The notes under the pieces are model-generated. The model saw only the letters and a program-made list of their open reading frames with translations. It made no database searches and was not told the origin of the DNA. A stretch of 64,000 bases of DNA from Paralvinella palmiformis (Eukaryota > Annelida > Polychaeta > Terebellida > Alvinellidae), in NCBI GenBank assembly GCA_025642065.1, contig JAODUP010000164.1, positions 434,001-498,000 on the forward strand, given 5' to 3'. Shown here piece by piece: positions 23,818 through 36,272 of the stretch. Made by a program: the position numbers and the translations under genes. Each line of letters opens with the position of its first letter. Positions within the stretch are counted from its first letter, which is position 1.

Positions 23818-26800
23818 ATGGCAGCAGCTGCAGTTCCACGGAACAAAGCTGTCAATAAGCTTGTTGAAGAGAAGTCGCTCAAAGAACTTCTTGATGGCTT
23901 GATAAAATCCCAGAAACAGGACATACATGCTTTTAGTGCAGGACACTTGAATGAGTCAAACTTACCAAAACCACCAGAGAAGGCCTCACGCAAACCATGG
24001 AGGGCAGCTCTTAAGCGAAGTATTAACCTTGTGCCAAAGAGCACTATACCACCATCAAAAAGGGATACCAAACGTGAGGATGCCATGATGGGCACCATGC
24101 TGAATTTCAGCATTGGCACTTCAGGCAATGCTTATGTGCCAAGGAAGCCCAAGCCTACTCCAGTATCCAAGGCTCCCACAGTACTCAGCAACCGAACAAA
24201 AAGCTCCACCATCTCACAGAAATCATTAAAATCTGATGGCGTGCTAATTGAGGAACTAGTGCTGCCAGAAGCCATGCTTTTAAAGACTGGGTATAGTGAT
24301 CCAAAGGCTAGACTGACAAGGTCATTTCAGGCATTGGCAAGTGAACGGCTGAGAACTCCTCCAAGTTCCCCTGGAAAACAGATAACACCAAGGGAACAAA
24401 TGTTGCCCGAGTTAAAGCACCAATTTATAGCAAGCCACTTGGAAGCTGTCACGAAGAAAGACCAACTTCTGAAGATGCAGCAGTTTGAGAGTGAAATCAT
24501 CAGGAAGGAAGATGTGACAGAACAGAACGTCATGTCCGGAGTTAAAGCTGTATCACATTTAGAAGCGAAACTACAACAAGTAAGAGTTCGTTTATGGAAG
24601 GCTTTCTGTATGTTAGCCTTTTCCTAATTTCATGCTAAAACCCACCCTTATCTATAAAATGTTATCCTCCCAATTTATCCATAAACACCCACTATAATGA
24701 GCAGAAGCCACGGTTAAATGTTCCCAGTTCCAAATTTATTGATCCCCATTCCATCTTCTTTCAAACGAGCAATTCTGCTTCCATTTTGGAAAGTGTCTCC
24801 TGCCTAATAATGGCATACAATTTCAGCAATGAAAGTAGGCATAAATATTAGCGTATGAACATTAATTTTTATGCTGTCCAATGACATTTGCAAAAATAAG
24901 TCGGAAAACGTAGTTATTTTCCGGCAAGACATAAACAATTCCGAGGACATTCAAACGCATCCAGCAGTAAGTTGGGGTTTTTCTAAAGTCCCTTTTCCTA
25001 AATGATTAAACCGACATCGAAAGTCTGATATTTTCTTATCTATCATACACTTATCAACTGTATGGTAGTTAACTCATGCCTGTCCCATCCCAATGAACTT
25101 GATCCTCTGCACAACTACTTTGGTACAGCTTATTTGGTCTTTCAAATTTATCCAGAAATCATTATTAGAAACCTGATAGCTTTAGAAGATTACTCAGTTA
25201 TTACAAAATATATTTCAGATATTAGGTGATTACAGATATTTAAAACTGTCCGCTATCAAAGGTTCAATTTATTTATTTTTCTCGCCAAGGATTTACACGA
25301 ACTGAAGTATCATGGATATGGACCAAACTTTCACCGTCTTCAAGTGTTCAGCAATGTATTTGAAGATCTGATAAATGAATCCCTTACATTTGGCTACATC
25401 TTGGCATCAATAAAGGTAATATTGTATGTGAAGATATGCATTTAGATACATTCGTTTACACGGTAGAGAACTTAGTTGGCTATTTCAGTTTTACTCGGAT
25501 TCATATTTTCTATCCTTTTTATCTAGTCATCTTTTCAATATTTTTATGATTACATCCGACTAGATTTTGGAATATATCTTTTCAATATTTTCACTCTACA
25601 TCCTTGACTCCACCATGCATATTATATCATTATTACATTATCCAATAAAGTCATCACAAGGATTGATATAAAATAATGATCAGAAAGTTGGTCATGATAA
25701 CTGAGGGATATAGTCATCCCTGTACAAAACCCAGTCAACTCAGCTACTGGTATACAATATATATATATATATATATATATATACCAATGGTATTATGTGA
25801 CTTGGACAATTATTTAGTAATTGAATTAATACCATTCTATCATTGTAATAACCGAGGCATAATATTTAGTATTGGACCTTGTTGGCCAATATTTGTTTGT
25901 ACAATTGAAATTTACTGTTGCTGTGATATAGAGAGCTATATCTATGGAAAGTGTAAAGCTCCTCGTCAGTTTTTCATTTGAGATTTTGACCCGATTAGTT
26001 AAAAGTCTGGTCTAAATGCACTACCTCTGTTGGTCTCTCACAGTTTATAATTTTGCTGAGTGGGCCATAAACAGTAGTTGGATATGATTAACTCTTGTTA
26101 ATTATGTACCTATTACAGTCATCCAGGAAAAATAGTATCCTGTATGTTGATGATAGTACCAAATTGTTCAAATCCATGAACTACAGGTATGTCAGGTAAA
26201 AAAATACAAAGTCCTGAAATTTAGTTGTGCAAAATCATGAAAGTGTTGAAAACTAGTTTTCTAAGAATATTAAAAATAGTCCCGATGACCAGGAAAAAGT
26301 CAAAAATCTATTAAACAAATAGGCTTGAATTTCGACAGGGCCTCCTACAAAATATGAAGCTGTCGGCCTGTGTCAGTATTATTTTATTAATGTCCTTAAG
26401 ATGCATTCTTAGCACATATGCATTGTTGGGTTTGAACTTTTGTCATATACATGTGCGTCAACAATAAAAGCTATATTTTCTTAAGCAGACGTGTATACAA
26501 AAATTACTATTGATAGATTTTACAAATGTATTGATAAATTTAAACCCTCATTAAACTACATGTATTAAATGTTGGAAAAGTTCATGCATTAGTATGAACA
26601 CCTCAACTTAAAAGGGCATAACTGATCAATGATATTTGTATCAAATGAACAAAACACTGAACCATTTCCATCTTACAGAATGAGTATGACAATTATATAG
26701 CTAGACTGCTGGATGGAGAGTTGACCAAACCTCAGATATTATATAACGAAATGGAGCAGCTTTCTAGTAGAGACAATCACGTTGGTATACTGAAGAATGA

Positions 26801-28621
26801 GATCATGTCGGTGCACATGTTGCAGGATGAAGCCAAGAAGCTTTTAGATGAGAATGAAAGGTATGTGCAGTGTACCGATAGTGGGCACATTTTAGTCAAG
26901 TTTGACAGCGTGGCATTGATTTGATGCATCCTTTCTATATTTAGATATATGCTACTGAAATTAGGTTTTTATTTACCATAAGTTTGCCATACTTCACACT
27001 CACACGTTATAGTACTTGAGTGGTGCCGTGTTCCAACCTATCCACGCTGGTGCTTTCCAATTATGAATTAGCATATATTGAGAGTTATTAGTTATCACTG
27101 AATCTGCAGAAATGGAGTAAGCAACATGGATACACATAGTCTCCATCCAATATTGGACTATATAGAAGGCAAAATTATTATACTTATTAGTATCTGTAGA
27201 TCTTAAACATCTGCATTCTGATTAACAACGCTTAGAGCTTATTGATTATTGTTTATAGATGTAGATTGTGCAGCGAAAATAAGTTTTTCTTTTTGAACAG
27301 TTAACACATACATGTTCAGGTAATGGAGATCGTAGTCTGATAGAACTGATGGCTACCAAAACATCGCAGCATTGCTACAATAATGCATTTGCTACAGTAA
27401 TGGCATGTTGGATGTTCTTATATAATATTGGCTGCCCATACAATAGAACTTGTTGGTGCCGACTTTTGGTAATAATTGTTGAATACGCCAGCATTCATTC
27501 ATTCATTCATAGATATTGAACATAATAAAGTAATAAGATTAATGAGTGATTGAGTGTTTGTTTAGCTTCAGTGCTGGTAAAATTTGGGAAACATGGGGGA
27601 AGACCCCCCGCAATGATTCAAAACCTGACCTGGAGATTTGTAACACAGTGCTGTAAGTATTGTGCTAAAAGGGTGCTGAATAAGAGTAATTAACTTATTT
27701 CTGTTGATTACAGGTTAAGAAAAGAGCTGGAGAGAGAGATGTATCTAAAAAATAAACCTGTTGAGGAAGGTGAGACACAGATACGTTGCATGGATCTGGA
27801 AGTTTTATCCAGTCGGGTTATACAATTATGATTAACGAGATCGGTGAAGCAGTCAGTAATGTATTTCAGTCACATAAAGACAACACGAACAATTGCTTCA
27901 ATTTTTCATATCTTCCCTCACAGATGAAACGCCATTTCTCCACTTTAGGGAGGAACCAAAGCCAGACATTCTGGATCAGATTGAGGAGTTGAAAGCTACC
28001 ATTCTGGAGAAGCTGGACACAATGAATGCATTCAAGACAAAACTACGCATGGCTTATGTACCATCAACTGTGTGTAGTCATTTAGAACAATGCATCAAGG
28101 AAACAGAGGTAATTTAAAATGGATTCATCAGAAACATCAGTCCAAGAGTTTCTCTTATCTATCACATAGGAATGTTTATTTTATTACAATTATAAGAATT
28201 GTTGCCCGTTTGTAATTTATTTTCCCTATACCCTGCCACGGTACAGATAGAAATACAGAAATTGATGTCGCAGAAAGAGTTTTTCGATCGTAGTATTGCT
28301 GACATGGAGCAGGACCTACAACAAGCAATTGAAGCTGCAGACACAACAGAAAAAGATGCCAGGTTAGTATCGGCATCAGTCATTATTGCGTGTGTTTGAC
28401 CAATATTTCATCTGATCAACTAATTTTTCTTTCATTAATTAAAACACTAAGAAAGCTGATGAGCGTGATTAAAAATGTATTTTTAGTTCATATTACTAAA
28501 CCAAGCATCTTATCATGATTAGCCTATCACTGATTGAGCTGAAGAACTTGTATTAGAATTATATCAGTGTGAGAAGTTGACTTTTTTAATTACTGCTGTG
28601 TTGTTGATATGCTATATATAT

Positions 28622-28655
<34 letters not shown>

Positions 28656-28918
28656 CTAAATATCTTAAATGAAATCAATACTTGTTTGTCTAACTGTGAT
28701 TGCTTTATGATGCACTAGTTTAGTCCACATTTTCTTCACACCACAGACGTGTTTGGAAGCGGATTACGGCAGTTAAAGCTGTAAACAGGAATGCGCTTCA
28801 TGTCATGCCTGGAGCAGGAATAACAACCACAGGGCCAGGTGGCACCACCCCAAATCCATATCAGGATTCTGATGATGAACAGGATGATGAACAGAAATGG
28901 AACTGGTATATTTCATAA
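23818..28918 (+). CDS. C6orf118-like coiled-coil protein (seven exons, 532 aa)
   Basis: Exons: 23818-24579, 25290-25415, 26679-26860, 27714-27769, 27924-28108, 28247-28362, 28747-28918 (TAA). Phases join perfectly to 533 codons. Residues 1-254 are basic and low in known domains. From residue 255, LHELKYHGYGPNFHRLQVF, FEDLINESLTFG and SIKNEYDNYIARLLD match the pattern of the TSNAXIP1 N-terminal (translin-associated factor X-interacting) domain as found in human C6orf118. A long charged helical region follows (LRKELEREMYL, DQIEELKATILEKLD, IEIQKLMSQKEFFDRS). The tail is acidic (DSDDEQDDEQ) and ends WNWYIS. The family is testis- and cilium-associated in vertebrates; its molecular role is not established. 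Overall length is slightly above the human protein (about 470). The start is the first ATG in the exon, with open frame and MAAAAVPRNK following. I am sure of the gene structure and moderately sure of the name. Confidence 0.82.
24580..25289 (+). other. Intron 1 of the C6orf118-like gene
   Basis: Bounded by CAACAA|GTAAGA and CGCCAAG|GAT. Nothing else is recognised in it. Confidence 0.7.
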
Positions 28919-29640
28919 TACTGCGTCGCATCAAATCTCAGATGAATATTGTCAAGAACTATACACTACATTTTATCTCGGAGCCAAAACCCATCTAACT
29001 TTGTTAGATTTTTGTGGTGAAATACCGACTTGTTTTATACACACTATAACATCCCATAGCCCATACACTAGGTTAAAGATTTTATTAAATATTGTAATCA
29101 ATTAATATTAAGTTTTATGCACTAATTTATGCCAGTCTAATTTTAAGTAATATGTTGCATCCCAAGCATGTTTTTTTTTACACAGTAATAGGATGACAAA
29201 CAATTTCACATATTGCTATGTATTCTACAGTAAAATGAAGACTGTATTAAGGAATTAAATTGAATATTTTCCAAGGATATGGAATTATCATTAATGCTAT
29301 AATAACCTACCTTTTAGTTTCAGCCATTATCAGAGTTAATGTTATGTCAGTTGCCTGTCTTAGAGATAACAAAACGTCACAAACTAATTATGAGTATTAT
29401 AGCTAAAAGGAAATATTGTTCAAACACTAATTTCCAATGTTGTCTAAGGCAGATTCATTTATATGAGTACACATGTTTTTTTATATACATAAATATTTAA
29501 TGCATTATTAAAATCTTATTATGTGTTTTCATATATACTGTTCAAATTATTTAAGCTGTGTGCCAAAATGTAAACTGTATGAACTGTGTGCCCAAATAAT
29601 TTGATTACACATTTAGTAATAAACTGTTATTGTTTTAAAT
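28919..29640 (+). other. 3' UTR of the C6orf118-like gene with AATAAA at 29618
   Basis: An AT-rich stretch after the stop. The best poly(A) signal is AATAAA at 29618-29623 (AGTAATAAACTG). A CT/TA microsatellite follows at 29683-29720, past the likely cleavage site. The downstream neighbours are on the opposite strand, so the gene ends convergently. Confidence 0.5.
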
Positions 29641-29682
29641 TAAAAAATACATTGTCTGTAACTTATTTCTATGTTTACTGCA

Positions 29683-29719
<37 letters not shown>

Positions 29720-30135
29720 GTCACAAGCAATAAAAATCTCTACCATAAAAAAACAATGCAACATCTGTCTTTATGCCTATCTTCTAGAATAACCAGACTG
29801 ATATTTTCTGCCATTAGCAATATTATTTAACTGCTGTGAATCACTACCTTTATTACAAGACTTCTATATTTCATTATAGATAACTTGATGAAATACTACT
29901 GATCTAGATGTATTTGTTTCTTATTAAAGGTGACGGGAAAAGAAATTTCACATTTCGAAGTAAATATAACGTAACAAACAATGATTTTATTCCCTATCAG
30001 ATGCATTACCACAATCAAAACAATTCTAACCACCAACTATTATATTTCCATTAAAATGATCCAAAAATCCTTAATTTCCTAACTTTCACAAGCCATTGCT
30101 TGTGTGTACTAAACTCACTAGGAGTTATTGTGTTG

Positions 30136-30351
30136 TCATCTTTGCCAAACATCATGTAGTGCCTCAGCTTTGTTTACAAGAGTTCTGATGAGTTGACAGA
30201 CAAAATGTCGGATTCCAACAAAGGTTTTGACATTCTCAGGGATATCAAGCCTTTGAACCACTGCGAAAAAGGTGGACTCGGATAAACCACCTGTGCTGCC
30301 AACACCTGGCCCCGGTCCACAACAAGAGTTGGATTGGTGTGTATTTGACAT
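30136..30351 (-). CDS. Small ORF of unknown function (71 aa)
   Basis: On the minus strand, an ATG at 30351 opens 71 codons: MSNTHQSNSCCGPGPGVGST, then GGLSESTFFAVVQRLDIPEN, VKTFVGIRHFVCQLIRTLVN, ending ALHDVWQR. The frame is also open upstream to 30441. The composition looks protein-like (a Gly/Pro/Cys linker and an amphipathic helix), unlike the repeat-derived ORFs nearby. A TTTATT at 29986-29991 would be a minus-strand poly(A) signal. It could be a last exon: a CAG acceptor-like site (CATGCCCAG) sits about 50 bases before the ATG. I do not recognise the protein. Confidence 0.35.
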   Translation of the reverse strand: MSNTHQSNSCCGPGPGVGSTGGLSESTFFAVVQRLDIPENVKTFVGIRHFVCQLIRTLVNKAEALHDVWQR

Positions 30352-30690
30352 AATTTGTTTGTGTTGGTATAAGTTTAATTGATAAGTCATCACACTGGGC
30401 ATGAATGCAAGTATTTTCCTCCTGCTATTGTATAACTTCATTTAAAATAAAGTGGTATTTGTCTGTACACCTGAGCCTAGTGGATGGATGGGGCTTCCCC
30501 ATATATAGCCTATACTAGTCTATTCAGGGATGTGCCACCATCAGTGTGTCATATATATATAACACTAATTTGGGAAACTTTTTGTGTGAGCTTTAAGAGA
30601 ACATGTGACTTAACATGAAAATGTTTAAGTCACAAAATCTATGCAAGGCTATTTGGAATGAAAAAAACACGCACCATGCCATAGGAACCT

Positions 30691-30696
30691 TTTATT
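30691..30696 (-). terminator. Poly(A) signal of TAF13
   Basis: AATAAA on the minus strand, 106 bases after the TGA of TAF13. It implies a short 3' UTR. Confidence 0.5.
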
Positions 30697-30801
30697 AATA
30701 AAACACCACAATAACCAACCAATGTTTGTTATCAAGAAAAATGCAAAAGATATCTCATAAAAAAAACACAAAAATAAACTAATTATACATATATCACACA
30801 A

Positions 30802-33800
30802 TCATTTATATTTCACTTCATCAAAGGCCCTTCTAGCTCTTCTCAATTCCTCATTCATTAGGAGCAGTTCTTTAACACGAGAAAATTTCTTTGGATCCTT
30901 TCTGACCAAGAAGATTATATCTTCGACTGATATTTTACCCTGGCGACCTACTTCCATGCACTTCCTTGTCTGAAATATAGTTAAAAAAACCACAAACAAA
31001 CAACTGTTAACAGAATATTATTAAGACGATGTAAAATATAAATTGTGAGAAAATGTCAATACAATAAACAGCAGTACAATACAATAACATACCATCTCTA
31101 TTATAAACTCAATCACAAGGTCTTCAAGAATGTCGACAGACTCAATATATGGAACCTGAACGTCACCGAATCCATACATCATACAACGCACTGGAATAGT
31201 TATTATGACTGAACTTCAGAGAACAAATTTACCATCACAAAAGAAATTACTGATGGTGATCTTTTAAACTATCCAGATGAGCTACACTCAATGTTCCCCA
31301 AATTTCACCAGCTGGCTTTAACCAAAGCATTCGCGGGTCAAAATTACGGTTCAATAGCAGTCCAGGGTTAGGCAGCATTACAATTATAATTTGTTGAACT
31401 GAACAACTTTCAACAGCAGCTATAATTACAGTCATCTGTTAAATAACCAAATATTGACCAACAAAACCATTATTTAATTAAAGACTTATGGCACAAAAAT
31501 TACTCATGTATTAACTCAGTTTATATGTTAATTCCACTAAACCTAAAAATGTTTGTACATATCCATAATCTACCTGTTGGTATTTTCTGTATTTAGCAAC
31601 CAATTTTGTGCAAGCCATTTTAATAGTATCCAATTATATGTTCTTGATTTACAACTATCATGCAATATACACATACCAAGTACCATATTAATGTTTCATT
31701 AATTTATATTATTCATGCTTCAATGCACAAATACTTACATTCCTTAGAAAATAATTTTTTCCTTTTTTCAAGTGGTGTATCCTCTTCATTTTCATCTTCC
31801 TCAAACTGAAAACAAATTTAAGTAAATAATATATGACATTGTGTTTCAAGCTATTTTAAGGTGTGCTACAAAGTGCATCAAAGATGCTTCTTCAGCATGG
31901 AACTCCCGAAAGCTGAGTGGATTAGCTTCATCTGGCAGACACTGTTTTTGAGGTTGTCATCTATTTCAGTTCTTATATCACTACAGGTAGCTTCACGAAG
32001 ATAGATTAGCAAATTGAAAGTAGCCTTGGTAGAAACTGATATGTGTACAGGACAGTGTTTGCACTTATTACATTGAAAATGTCATCAACATTTTCTGGTA
32101 CTTCAAAAAATTTGAAAACTATACGCTTGGACTTTCCAGCCATGCTTGATGTAATTGAAGACTCTGAATATAAATATCAAATATTTGAAAAATGCAGCGA
32201 GTTATAGCAGTGTCAGAATGTATCCGTTGTGGTATATATCAATAAATAAATGATATACAGTGGAAGGGAAACATTTTATAGGAAAGATGAGATCTGCTCA
32301 TTGGATTTACTCATAAATTGTTTCATATTATCCCCTTGCCTTTTATTGAGAAAGCAGTCATAAGGCCATTGTTTTTTTAATACTTGGTTTACGGAAAATT
32401 TTCCTTACAAAGATTAGGGTCGGTCGGGACAAAAAAAATTAAATCACTGAAAACATAGGGTCAGTCAAAAAAGATTTGCACAAAATTCTAGTTTCTGAAA
32501 GATTTGCCAGATTCGGTACTCAACCATTTACAAATGGCCCACGACAAATATTCAAGATTACTCTGGGTTTATGTTTTACTTTTACAGTGATATTCAAATT
32601 CAGTTTGACAATGATATCCACGACATATTCTTCCCTTAGTTGGTAGCTCACAATCTCCAATAGTTTTGCTCTTTTGAGCCTTTATAATTTTCTTTTAATC
32701 GTGAATCATCAGTTAAAAGTAAACAATAGACATGTCACTGTCAGCCTAATTCAAGATGGCGACAGGTCAGTTCCACCTCAAAATTATTTCAGTTATTTCT
32801 ACAATAAATCGGTCTTCAAACCTAGAAATCTTGTAAATATAAAAATTATGCTGTGATAAGGTCTCCGTGCACATATTCTTTTATCACTTTATATCAGCAC
32901 TAGCCTTATCACAGTGATATTTACTATTGCTATTTTAAGTATATCTCTGCAAAGTGCAAACTATTTATGTGTTTCTCGGTAAGGGGGAGTTACAATTAGT
33001 TTAAGAACAGGTGGTAGATGTATGGATCTGAACTGAGAACCCCTCCAGTTTGAACTGCACAACATTAATATGATGCTTCATCTCCATACACTAAATTGTT
33101 GAAAAACAATAAGTGACGGGATTGACCCACTGTCATTTTGTCTTTAGCATACAGTTACTTACAGAGAACAGTGGTTAATAATGAATCCCAGCAAATCATC
33201 CCACAAAAATCACAGAGATTTGAAACCAATATGGGTGTTTGCAGGAGAATATTCCCAGCCTTTTCAATAGCAGCCGATGTCTGACGCTATATGTTGTCTA
33301 TTTTACCGTTTCTCATTGCCTATTTTATCAGCAGAAAATCAGTCAGCTACTTTGGTTTTGCTGTAAAAATTACCTAGAATGCACCAAATACTATATTTCT
33401 CCGAATTTTTTCAGGGGAGAGCCCCCAACACCCTCTTCCAATGGAGAAGGGCCACTACTCTGTTAGTGTGACTACCTCACAGACAGCCCTTCATGATCTC
33501 TCTGCATCCATACTTCCCTCCAGCAATGGCGTCGCAGTGTTTTTACAGGCCACCACAGGTGAGGTGCTGCCTACTTTTTGTAAGTGGTCTTCTATCCCCT
33601 ACTGAAAAGGCTGTGCTCCATTAACATGATCATCAGAATGATCCAGTAATAATATAACAAGAAATGTTGTTAAATTTCTGGAATCTTTTAACATCTGTAA
33701 TACACACCACTGGAACAATCAATTAATTAGCAGGACTACGGTACAAAACCACGTACTAGATAAACCAAAGAGTGAGTGATAATCTTTGACCATCTAACTG

Positions 33801-34446
33801 AATATCAAGTGTGTGGATTACATTTGTCTCTCTTGAAAGATTAATACTTTACAGATCGGATTTTTATTTGGATAATATTTGGTTTGAAGTAGACATCTAG
33901 TTTCTATATTGATTAATTAAAATAAGATCAATCATGAAAAAAATTATAAAGCACCAGACATTCAAGAGGCATTTTATCTCTGTTCAGATAAACAACTATT
34001 CAAATCATAGTGCACAAATCAATTAATCTAAGTGTATTTATTCTGGAAAAGCACATAATGTATTATTCACTAATGACATGTTAATTGTATTATATAGTCT
34101 AAATTTATGGCCAATTACAATATAGTATATTAATTATTATAGTAATCTATACACAAAAATACACAATGGGAATAAAATAATTCAGTGATTTTGTGGGTGG
34201 TAGATTTAATAGGAAATCTATTCAAAGGAAAATATAGGCAAAACATAAATTGATATTTAATCTAGATGCCAACAGGTGTGGGAGCAATCTGTAGGTCAGT
34301 TTTAAGTGCACTAACATACATCAAATTTAAAGTAAACGTTACACCAATCACTTTTTAATGAAACCATTTTTTTGGTTCAAAATAATTAATTTCATAAAAC
34401 GAATACTTACAGGCTCCTTTGAAGGATCACTTCCTCCTTCTGCCAT
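30802..34446 (-). CDS. TAF13: TAF13, TFIID subunit 13 (four coding exons, 122 aa)
   Basis: Minus-strand exons: 34446-34411, 31805-31739, 31190-31093, 30969-30802 (TGA). Phases close to 123 codons, so the protein is 122 residues; human TAF13 is 124. It is a histone-fold subunit of the general transcription factor TFIID and pairs with TAF11 in the nucleus. The short acidic N terminus (MAEGGSDPSKEP, then FEEDENEEDTPLEKRKKLF) leads into the histone fold: SKELRCMMYGFGD, then VDILEDLVIEFIIEM, then GRQGKISVEDIIFLVRKDPK and MNEELRRARRAFDE. All segments keep family order, spacing and key residues, so the gene looks functional. Intron 1 (2.6 kb) holds a transposon relic. A TTTATT at 30691-30696 gives a minus-strand AATAAA about 110 bases past the stop. 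Confidence 0.96.
31870..32143 (-). pseudogene. Relic of a BED-finger (hAT/ZBED-type) transposon protein
   Basis: On the minus strand, an ATG at 32143 begins MAGKSKRIVFKFFEVPEN. After one frame change the text continues CKHCPVHISVSTKATFNLLI, YLREATCSDI. The C-x2-C pair and the following T-x2-NL-x2-L pattern are those of a BED zinc finger, which starts many hAT transposases and ZBED proteins. The distal His pair and the catalytic part are not found. It lies inside TAF13 intron 1 in the same orientation and is broken, so it is not an exon. Confidence 0.5.
32150..34410. other. TAF13 intron 1, remainder
   Basis: AT-rich sequence with no exon recognised. A YY1-like CAAGATGGCGAC occurs at about 32752. 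A GC-richer patch at 33410-33600 resembles an old repeat but was not assigned. Confidence 0.4.
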
Positions 34447-35292
34447 GACTGTCTGAATCCAGAAAACTGAGATCTGCAGAAGTACAAATTTTTTAAATAA
34501 GTTTGCATGCAAAAGAAGAACAAATATACTCATACAGAATGCCTGAGAACTAAATTCAAACTGTTACTGAATAATGTCTTTGTATGTATTGAAAATATGC
34601 AGTTAACTTTTTTTTAATAGTTTTAGTAATTAAGTAAATCTCTGGAGTTTATGTCATAGAAAAACAACCTTTTATTTTGCAGATAGCATGCAAATAGTTT
34701 ATTATCATTAATCAGTTGTCTATGGCTTTGTCTGTATTGTAATAAATTTAACATGGAAATTATATGCAATGCTGATCATAGTTAAATCAGTTTAGGCCAC
34801 ACAAGGATGCCACTGATGTGGTGTGGGTGAACTGGCTGATTGAATGCAAGCAAGTGATGGCTATATCATTTACTTAAAATAACTGCATTCAATTCAATAT
34901 TGTTACAGATCTCTGAAAATGATTATATACCTATCTAGTGTGAGATGATCCAGTTGTTTAACTGGAATCAAGAAAAGGAAATGTTATTTGGTCTTATATG
35001 GTCTTGCAATGGATGAGGTTGCAGCAATCCAGCAGGAGATGAGTCAGCCTCTTGGGATCAGGTGCAGGTCTTTTTGATAAGAAAGTCATGTTCTGTTGAC
35101 CAGGCTGGACATGTGAGGATGAAATGTTTGACTGTCCCACTGGACTCCTGGCAGAGATAATGGATATTTCTGTCTGTAGGTTTGTCCTAACACTCCACAA
35201 ATGCAGCGGGTAATGAGAGACTAGAAGTTTTACCTTTACTGTTGACCTCATCATGAGTTCCACACTGTTCAAACCTAAAGGTTCCACACTCT

Positions 35293-35625
35293 AATAATAA
35301 ATAATAATTACAAAACTTCTATAGTGCCAATATCCTCGAAAAGAATCGAGCTCAGTGGCGCACCTAGTGGAGGGGTTGGGCAAACTCATAGTCCGGGTAC
35401 AATGCAAAGTTCATCAACAATGATCAGATGGAAAGGAAACTTAGGAAAGATCAGCGAGTCTGAAAAAGTGAATTTTCAAATGGTGATGGAAAGTAACTAT
35501 GCTATTTGATGACATAACATGTTCAGAGAGTGAATTCCAAAGACAACAAGTGAAAACCAGATGAATGGAGATCTCTGGACTTGGGTGCTAAAGAAAGCAT
35601 TGAAAATAGCTTAGATGTGTGTATG
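35293..35625 (-). mobile_element. 3' end of the same LINE family as 20369, internally deleted
   Basis: From the TAA-rich tail (TAATAATAAATAATAATTAC) on, this copy matches 20359-20560 closely (CTTCTATAGTGCCAATAT, AGCTCAGTGG.GCACCTAGT, GCAAAGTTCATCAACAATG). It then jumps past about 85 bases: GAATTCCAAAGA joins ACAACAAGTGAAAACCAGAT, where the other copy has the AFSVAIPTLLNSL coding part. It is therefore truncated and deleted. Confidence 0.85.
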
Positions 35626-35965
35626 TCCCAGGTTACACTAGTTACAGTGATCGACAATCAGATATGATTGATAGCGATGACTGATTTTGCTTCATCCTCG
35701 AGCCAAAGCCAAATGCAGGGAGATTCTTTTTTACTTTCTTACACCACGAATAGATATAGACCTATTTATTTCATCTGAGGATTTTGCAGAATTTTATTTT
35801 AGTAAATTATTTAGTAAATATATACTACATTATAAATAGAGTCTATACCTAAATCTAGATCTACTAGACTAACCTAGTCTAGTCCTAGACTGGCTAGAGA
35901 GAGTAGACCTATGTAACTAGTATGTTATGTAGATCTAATAGACCAGTCCGAGTCTATCATCTAGA

Positions 35966-36239
35966 TCTAGGGGAGAGGTTCGACCACCTTACACTTCAAT
36001 GGTTTGATTTTAGTATATGCGATACAGTAACTGGCAAGAAGTACTTTTATGTCGGGCCCTTAGTGTTTAATGTTCCTAATAAGGCAATGATCATGTGATT
36101 TGTCACCCAATTCAATGTGGTAAACGTTATTTACATAAGTAAAGTGGAGGGAGGGGAGATTCGACCACTAAAATTTGCTGTTTCTTATTATTCTTAATCT
36201 TTCAGTATTCACTTTGTTTCTTTCATGAATCACATATCA

Positions 36240-36272
<33 letters not shown>

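Noticed and set aside
26180..26350. Possible second copy of the TCCTGGAAA repeat
   Set aside because: Only short words such as GTCCTGAAA are shared, and there are no inverted ends.
33410..33600. GC-richer patch (AGGGGAGAGCCCCCAACACC) in TAF13 intron 1
   Set aside because: It resembles a common decayed repeat, but I could not find edges or a second copy in the window.
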